From Cylicocyclus nassatus (taxonomy: Eukaryota > Nematoda > Chromadorea > Rhabditida > Strongylidae), in contig CATQJL010000001.1 of the NCBI GenBank assembly GCA_958299035.1, positions 27,321,521 to 27,385,520 of the forward strand: 64,000 nucleotides of DNA, in the 5' to 3' direction. Below the pieces are notes generated by a model. It did not search any database and was not told the origin of the DNA. It saw nothing but the letters and a program-made list of their open reading frames with translations. Shown here in pieces: positions 57,122 to 64,000 of this stretch (within the stretch, counting starts at the first letter, position 1; each line of letters opens with the position of its first letter). The position numbers were made by a program, and so were the translations under genes.

Positions 57122-57280
57122 AAGGCTGCTGCATGACGAAGGCGCAATATCTTTAGGCGCGAACGCGTCCATATTAGCCGTAGAGCGCATGAGATGCAGG
57201 ATCAACGGTGAAGATACCCGCGCTCGCGTTCGCGCACGCTCAAGTAACACTGCTCCTGCGCCTTCGTCATGCAGTAGCCC
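57122..57280. mobile_element. 163-bp-type MITE, copy 2
   Basis: AAGGCTGCTGCATGACGAAG and CTTCGTCATGCAGTAGCC delimit it, with TA at the left (57120-57121). The internal order matches 18421-18583. Divergence by eye is about one base in five. Confidence 0.75.
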
Positions 57281-57637
57281 AGATGTTTCTTATGCAAATT
57301 TTCTTATGCAAATTAGCTGTGCACATCAGTTTGTACTACAGTATTATAAGGTAGTGAGAAGGGAATGTCTCAGAATTAATCCCAAATTATTTATTGGTGT
57401 TTAGATAACTTGATAACGCTTATGATATCGCTCTACATAAAGCAAACCACCCCGATCTCTCTCGAAACTACACGAACAAAAGTGATATAATGTCAGGGAA
57501 ATAATATAGTATAATACCTAGGTCTAAGCATGGTTTAATTGTTTTCCTTCAATTAAGCGAAAGCGCATGATATTTGCATAAAGAATCAGCACAAAGTAGT
57601 ACAACTGGACTTTAATCGTTCGCATACATTTACTAGC

Positions 57638-58217
57638 TCAGATAATTGCCGGGGGCAGGCGGCCATGCGAGGGCAGGCGGGGACCGGAAAAATAATTCGC
57701 TGATTTCTTGCGGTCCGCTTGCAAATATTTGGAAGAATGTTGGCGAAATTTTAGACGAATGCTCGAAAAATAATCGCGGCCTTTTCATGAATCAGTTGCG
57801 GCGCAGTGGCTGCAATTTCGCGTACTTTCCGCAAGAATGTGCAAAATTGTTGAGGGCATACGATATTTTGTGAAGGAGCACAGCCCGTAGGTAATTTCCG
57901 TCAAGAGAAAGTTCCCCAAACTCGAGTAATCAAACCACCGGTGACACTTCTGCGATGTAGAGTGTTACCTTCCCTCGGCGTACAACCGAAACTGCTTAAC
58001 AATAGTCAAAGCGCTTGCTGAAAATTTGGCGGGCGCTTGCTAAAAGTAAGCATTATAATAGACCGCTTGCAGAAAATTTTGTGATGCTGTCCGCTTGCAG
58101 AACATGCGACAGAAAAAAAGTGTCGCCCGCTAAAGGTTTGGCCATGCCCCAAAGTTCTGCTGACCGCCTGCAAGAAAGCACGAGTTTGCGCATCGCCTGC
58201 CCCCAACGATTGCCTGA
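57638..58217. mobile_element. TCAGATAATTGCC foldback element
   Basis: TCAGATAATTGCCGGGGGCA pairs with TGCCCCCAACGATTGCCTGA. Further inside, CTTGCAAATATTTGG and CGGTCCGCTTGC recur with inverted partners near 58020-58100. It splits the duplicated segment between 57637 and 58222. Confidence 0.6.
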
Positions 58218-58412
58218 GAGCATGGATGAGTAATTTAGCTGAAGCACAAATCGGGTGTAATGACTCAGGCAATTATTGCAAGCACCCGCTGCCCCTAACA
58301 CTTCCTTTTGGCATTGCGCGCCTCAATTTCTTGGACTGACCATCCGCGACCCTGAATCTATTCGTTTGGCGACCCGCAGCTCAAAATTATCGCAAGGGAA
58401 AGGCCACGGGCC

Positions 58413-58788
58413 TCAAAGGCAGCGTCCATGCAAATATGGGCCTCTGGGACCTCACTTGAAGGGTAATCTTGGAGCCCTAAATAGAACACGCCCAAGCGGC
58501 AGCTCAAATGGTGAGCCCACAGTTAAGATATTCGCCTCCAAACTGGACCCGGGGATCGTATTCGCATAAATTCATGGCGCGACACATAAGTTTCGCGCGA
58601 GGACCCACGCGTGTCGCGTAATGATTCTATGCGAATACGATCTCGGGGGTCCAGTTTGGAGGCGGATATCTCAACTGTGGGTTGACTATTTGAGCTGCCG
58701 CTTGGGCAGTGTCTTAGTTAGGACCCCAAAATTACTTTCCACATCAGAACCCCGTATGTCCAGATTTGCCTGGACGCTGCTTCTAAAT
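58413..58788. mobile_element. foldback with strong inner arms
   Basis: GGCAGCGTCCATGCAAATAT pairs with GGCCTGGACGCTGCTT-type sequence. The inner arms are very similar: CCAAGCGGCAGCTCAAAT, CACAGTTAAGATATTCGCC, CCAAACTGGACCC and GATCGTATTCGCATA, with partners at 58622-58720. A GTGTCGCG-rich loop of about 45 bp is at the centre. Confidence 0.7.
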
Positions 58789-59033
58789 GATTTATCGGAA
58801 CATCTGCGGCCTAAGAAAAAACACTCGGGCCAGCCTCGGGCCTTACACTACGCCTTGAATAATTATTTTTTGGGCAAGCCACCGCCCTTTAGGCCGCGGC
58901 TGGATAGAATCACCCTGACAAGCCCCCGGCCTTGCTGGACGCCACAATTCTTACACGCTGTAAGAAGCAAATTATGCGTGAGTTACGGCGTGCTGGTAGG
59001 CTGCCCTCACCATCTGCATCTGACAAGGAAACC

Positions 59034-59487
59034 GTGTCGAGTCGAAGTGGCCTTTCCAAATGAGACCCATACAGCTTTGAAGAGTGTTAAGCGGTGACTT
59101 CAAATCTGCCTTCCAAATCTGCCAAGCGCCTCCGGACGCCGAGTTATGACCGTTCTTCGGAACAAAAAATGAATGCAGAATTTAGGTAAAATTGATTGTT
59201 ACAATCTCTGCAGCGCTCAGATAAAGCAATGTTAAGTATTAGCATAATAAATAAAATGTATCCATTGCATAAACAGCTCTGATACTTGACACTGGACCAT
59301 TTGAGCAAATTTGAGCGATTTTGCTTCAGTTTTACGTTCAATTTTTTGACCTGAAGAACGAGCATAACTCGGCGTCCAGAGGCGCTTGGCAGATTTGGAA
59401 AGCAGATTTGGAATCAACGACTAATGCTCTTCAAAGCAGTATGGGTCCCATCTGAAAAAGCCACTTCGACTCGACACGGTTCCCTTG
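59034..59487. mobile_element. family D foldback, TGA duplication
   Basis: CAAGGAAACCGTGTCGAGTC and GACTCGACACGGTTCCCTTG are flanked by TGA (59031-59033 and 59488-59490). Arms share CGAAGTGGCCTTT, CAGATTTGGAA and GCCAAGCGCCTC. Confidence 0.8.
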
Positions 59488-59981
59488 TGAGTTAGAAGTT
59501 AAGTAATGTTGAGACGTCAATGTCATCAACATTTACAGCGTCTCGGGTTACCGAAGTCCTTGGTTTTGGAAGTAGGTGGGGATTGACTGGAACTTTGATA
59601 AAGGGGTCTGGATATCACTTTTTTACTTGCGTAGAATGTTCATGTTGCGCGAAATGAGAAACAGGAGCGAAATTTATACTCAGATAGCGAGTGCACATCG
59701 CGCATTGACGGACGCTTTTCGGGCCACCCGATGGTATCCTCGGGCGCTTATCGGGTCGCCTGCGGGCATAGTCGCGCGCTTGCCAGGTAGTTATCGGCGC
59801 GCCCTCGGGATGGTGGCATCGCCCGTGGGTGATCGGCGGGTGCTCGCCATAATTGTTTGAGAAAACGATGCTACAAGCATAGCTCACATCAGACTAGTGG
59901 AAAGAATTTCACCAACAGCAGAAGTAGATCCAATATGTGAAAAATATATTTGAAATGACATGCTTGGCCTTGTCAATAATA

Positions 59982-61395
59982 TTAAGTTGAACCGAAAGTT
60001 CGATCGCATCATTTTCAAGATCATAACTTATTTCTCTTGCGGTATTCACGGCTAAAATCATGACTTATAATAACGGGCTAAGGGTTGTTTACGTCTTTTT
60101 GTCTGTGTGTATGTGTGTGTGTCTGTCCGTTACGAAATTCGTAGAGCGTGTTCCAGCCAATGTCCCGAGCCCAAATTTTGCACGGCGTATGCTACCAGCA
60201 TCAAAGCCCACTATGCAAAAGCACGAGCGGATCCATTGAATGGATCCTTCAAAAATCGCGTTTCAGACGGATCCACTTAACTTCTGGCCAGCAAAACTAT
60301 GCTGTAGCAGCACTTTTTGCTAAATCATGAGTACGTTTATTAAGCTAATGTGCAAACCATGGACTTTAGCACAGAAAAGTGGATAAAAGTTTATTACTTT
60401 ACGAAGGTGGCGCCAAAAAGAATTGATTGCGTAAACTTTGATTTGCCAAGAGTTTATCTGATCGTTTGTGAAAATTTTTGCACAGTGATGTGGCCCACGG
60501 TGATCACTGTCCTCAAGGCGACTACCAAGCCATGAAAAGTCCAAAAACCGATTTAAATTTGCATTTGTTCTTCTGGGAAAAGTTTCATTCACGGGAAATT
60601 ACCGATCTCACATGAAAAAGTCTTAGAAATGAGTAGTTGTTTACGAATCATTCACGATAGTCTGCATAGCGCGGTGAGTTTCAATGTTATTATTGTGGGA
60701 ATGAGTAAGGCATACAGATAGTGAGATCAGTGCGAGCCTCTGCGAAACAGAGGTGGCGCACTGGTATTATTATAAAGTGCTATACTTTCCAAAAACACCT
60801 TGCTTGCTCTCCAATAAGCTTTGGTTGCAGAGATAAAACTGGGGAAAGGAAATCACTTTACGTTTGGAATTTCGAGGCAAACCCTCCGAAAAATCCAAAT
60901 CTTTGCCCTAAAATTCAAAACAGGCAGTATCCTAGACTATTTTACACCCTTTTTCTAACTGAGCAATGTTAGCGCTGAACGAGCTGCTTTTCAAAAAGTT
61001 ATGATTTTCCAGAAAAAATGCCCAAAAATTCGTTGTTTAAGAAAACTGATTTTTTTAGCATTTTACCTGAAAAATCATAACTTTTCGAAGAACGGCTCGA
61101 TCAGCACAAACTTTGCGCAGCTAGAAAAAGAGTGTCAAATGATCTGGGACACTGGCCGCCTTGGATTTTATGGCACAGTTTTGGATTTCGAAGGGCTTGC
61201 TTCAAATTTCCGAAATTGAGGTAGTTTTCTTTTCCCAATGTTATCTCTGCAAGCAGAGTTTAATAAAGAGCAATCAAGGTGTTCCTAGAAAGCATACGCT
61301 TTGCACTTCCTAACAATATTTTTGTCGTGCAAGAAAACCGTAAGAGAAGAAGAGATTTTTTGAAAATGGTGCGAACGAATTTTCGGTTCAACTAA
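59982..61395. mobile_element. mariner-like foldback, TA duplication
   Basis: TTAAGTTGAACCGAAAGTTC and GAATTTTCGGTTCAACTAA are flanked by TA. Arms share AAAAAGTTATGATTTTCC / GAAAAATCATAACTTTTCG and TTGCCCTAAAATTC-like blocks. At 1414 bp it contains no transposase frame. A palindrome GGATCCAT-TGA-ATGGATCC is at 60229-60247. Confidence 0.65.
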
Positions 61396-61397
61396 TA

Positions 61398-62209
61398 TTA
61401 GGCTGGAAACTAAGTTTTGCAACTTGTCTCATAACTTCCCTCTCACTGAACGTGGCGCACTCAAATTTTGGCATTATGTAAAGACTAATGTGTGCTGCAA
61501 GAACACGCAAACCATTTGAATTTTGAACGCGAAATGGAAAATTTTCAGGCATTTTTCGAAAACTAGTAAAATTTGAGAATTTTTGGGGTTTCAAGATAAA
61601 ATGAAGCCTTTAGCAGCCTAGACCATGCGCAGTAATCCGGATTCGTCTAAAAATTATTGCTGGAGGTTGGCTCCTTTGGCCCAATAAGAAAGATGCAAAA
61701 TTTAGGGGCATGTCGAAATTTGGTGTCCTCACAAAGTCGAATGAGTCGATGTACGCAAGAGCTGCTAGGACGACCGTCAGTGACTAAAGAGTCGGAACCT
61801 CAAATTCCGCCGAAACTTTACACAGTAAGGTTATTTGACCTGCCGAACGCAAGTATCACATTCATTTATTGAACCAACGCCTTTTTCCTTGTTTAGGGTG
61901 AGACCCCATATCGTACACCTACAGTAATCCTACAAAAAAACCCTTATCACGCAATTTCACTATCGTTTTCGTCATCAGCATGTTAAATAATACCCCTATG
62001 CCAAGTTTCAGCCAAATTAGTCAAACTTTGAATTTTTCCCCTTCATACCATGCACCTACTATAACCCTCACTGCAGCTTCAGAAATTGGTAGGACAGCAG
62101 CTGCGCTTGTAGCTTACGTAATATTCAACACAGTGGCAAATTTTGAGTGCGTCATGTTGAGTGAGAGGGAAGTTATGAGAAAAGTTGCAAAACTTAGTTT
62201 CCAACCTAA
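61398..62209. mobile_element. second mariner-like foldback sharing the same TA
   Basis: TTAGGCTGGAAACTAAGTTT and AAACTTAGTTTCCAACCTAA form long ends (also TTGCAACTT, CATAACTTCCCTCTCACT). TA at 61396-61397 belongs to both this and the preceding element. TA is also at 62210-62211. The interior includes a family I-like CTACAGTAATCCTAC stretch. Confidence 0.75.
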
Positions 62210-62249
62210 TACATTCAAAGCGAAATTGCTTTCAAGAATTTTAGTCTTA

Positions 62250-62680
62250 CAAGGGAAGGATACTTGATGTGTAAGTGCCGTTTCCATATGAAATGTATAC
62301 TATTTGAGCATGAAACGCTATTTTCAACTTGCTTTTGGTTGTTTTCAACTTTTCAACCTTCAAAGCTCTTCTGGGAGGGAATTTTAGGTGATTTTTTTTT
62401 TTGAAGGAAAAATTTGGCGTGCGCTATAAAATTATTCAAAACTACAGTCTATAAGCTGAAATGAAGCCATGATTACTGCGTTTACTACCTTCAATATAAT
62501 AAACTTTGCAAGCCATGACCCCTTCCAAGCACCGAAAAGACCTTAACACCCGTTTTTACCTCTCCAAACCCTTGAATTCGTTGCCCCAAAAAGTACCATA
62601 AGTTTCTTCCCTAAGAGCTTTGCAGATATTGAAAGCAGACTGGAATCAGCATTTTCGTCGATGAAGTAATAGCTAGTAGT
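62250..62680. mobile_element. partial family D copy
   Basis: CAAGGGAAGGATACTTGATG after TTA (62247-62249), with GTGCCGTTTCCATATGAAAT. The distal arm survives only as GCAGATATTGAAAGCAGA and CAGCATTTTCGTC. The right end is lost. Confidence 0.5.
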
Positions 62681-63415
62681 GTCCCTTTCATAAAATGTTA
62701 CAGTTTATTAACAAGTTAATTTACAGCAGTTGCCTTGAGCATTTTAGGTTTTTGGTCCTCATAATGATTTTTTTTCAACGATGTCACAACATAGAAGGAA
62801 AATTTTTTATGTAACGCCCAACTCCACCATTCCTCAATGATGACCTTGGAAGAAACCTTCCTCCTCGAAAGTTGAACTCTAAAGCCTCGGGAATTGCCGC
62901 GATTTCCATTCATTTTCATTTAACATTCAAAAATTTCGAGCTGGAAAAGTATCACAACCGAAATGCAAGCTGATCGGCATGCAATGAGCTCGTTACAGTT
63001 GTCTTCTAGCGATTGAATCGCGACGATCAAATCGCTGAACTCTGTCCGAGGCCTAACACAGTCTTGAAAGTTTTGTCACAAGACACTACAAGGGCTGGTT
63101 CTGTACGCATCATAAGTTTACTCAGTAGTTGCATTTTTGTCTTTTCAGAGCAGTAATAATTCTCTTAGCTTTTTCAACAGCATATATTGTGATACAATAA
63201 ATTCACGCTTTTTTGTCCTTCAAGCATTCAAATTTAATACTTAACTGCTCAATTTATGTCAAATTCCTACATTTTGAAGAACGATTGAAAATGTGCACCA
63301 GAAACGAAACACTATGACGCAAACTGAATAAATTGTTGCCTATCACAGATGTCCCAAATTGGAGCACTTTGCACCGAATGAGGTCAGCATAAGTGTTTGA
63401 AGCAAGTAATATCTA

Positions 63416-64000
63416 TAATGATAGGATGTCAGAATGAAACCAGGAAATTTTGAGTGAAATGTAAGCTTTGGAGTAAAAAAAATGACTTTGCTGCAAAGTG
63501 ATTTCCTCCTCCTGTTAGAGCTGGCCTTTTGGAAAAAAAGTCGAAAAGACAGAGGTGAGTGAGCGCAGAATTTCGAAATGATAAGCTTGATTTCAACGAC
63601 ATAAATTCAAGCGTAATTAAAAGAGCTGGGCCACCCTAGGGTATGAGTAATACCATTAGTTCTTCATTCCTCAAGTCACGTGTGTACGTGAATCTATCAG
63701 TTTTATCTGGCGGAATGCCAGTGCCATTCCGCCCCGGGCATCCAATCAGCTGATGTGTCAAGCCGTATAAGCAGAGGTGCGATGGGTGGAGCCGGGCTCC
63801 CAAAAGTGAAGGTGGTTTCAGCTACCACTGGCAGAGTGAAAGTGGTAGTGCCGGCCACTCACCTCCCAAAATCTTCGACCCCGGAGGGGGGGGGGGGGAT
63901 TTGAAGGTCGATGTCGACGGGGGGGGCGCACAGCTCGACGTCATTTCCGCAAAAGGAAAAATTTTCTTTACTGATAAATAAGAAGGAATAAATAACAAAT
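63416..64000. other. no supported gene
   Basis: Contains a TGGCGGAATG...CATTCCGCC hairpin near 63708-63733 and a 12-G run near 63888. Nothing coding was recognised. Confidence 0.4.

Larger units (their letters stand above)
55965..63415. repeat. second copy of the segmental duplication, expanded by insertions
   Basis: Collinear with 49400-54905 but interrupted by the elements at 56097-56471, 56494-56699, 57122-57280, 57638-58217, 58413-58788, 59034-59487, 59982-61395, 61398-62209 and about 62250-62670. The surviving blocks are about 55965-56090, 56770-56900, 57478-57637, 58222-58300, 59915-59981 and 62680-63415. Confidence 0.5.

Overview
The window is repeat-dense animal DNA, most likely from a nematode. 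Two predicted secreted proteins carry ShKT domains with the nematode-style core 'GVSDCPxRxxLCxNPxY', and most of their introns are very short (34-68 nt) with TTTCAG-type acceptors. I found no operons, bacterial signals or rRNA. No tRNA could be recognised by eye. The species cannot be named from the sequence.

Only two host genes can be supported, both on the minus strand. The first (9479-10633) has four exons. It encodes a signal peptide, three ShKT domains and a long Pro/Val/Asn repeat linker. The second (19930-21389, 5' end not found) encodes a small Cys-rich module, two ShKT domains, a Pro-rich stretch and a duplicated 40-residue Cys/Pro module. It ends in a short last exon followed by AATAAA. 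Nearly all other open frames are shadows of repeats.

The rest is a nested transposon landscape. I grouped the families by eye: (A) Tc1-like foldbacks with CAGGGTGTCCC ends at TA; (B) non-autonomous Helitron-like elements, 5'-TC...CTAG-3', inserted between A and T; (C) a hAT-type MITE with a perfect 8-bp target duplication; (D) foldbacks with CAAGGGAA ends and 3-bp TTA/TGA duplications; (E) Harbinger-like MITEs with TAA duplications; (I) TACGGTA-rich foldbacks, one of which has grown a 112-bp satellite; and mariner-like foldbacks with TTAGGTTG ends. A Penelope-like retroelement with an N-terminal GIY-YIG nuclease, a CxC linker and a C-terminal reverse transcriptase (Naiad-type order) occupies about 37401-40120. 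It is far more AT-rich than its surroundings.

Layout: 1-2.3 kb degenerate tandem repeats; 2.5-9.1 kb MITEs and foldbacks; 9.5-10.6 kb ShKT gene 1; 11.9-18.6 kb GC-rich palindromic MITEs and foldbacks; 19.9-21.4 kb ShKT gene 2; 21.9-33.7 kb foldbacks and Helitron copies; 33.7-36.3 kb Helitron, family I element and satellite nested in one another; 36300-36799 a 500-N gap followed directly by a cDNA-amplification adapter; 37.4-40.1 kb the Penelope-like element; 40.7-42.2 kb a Helitron carrying two other transposons; 45.9-46.9 kb a long mariner foldback; 49.4-63.4 kb an old tandem segmental duplication whose second copy is split by many insertions.
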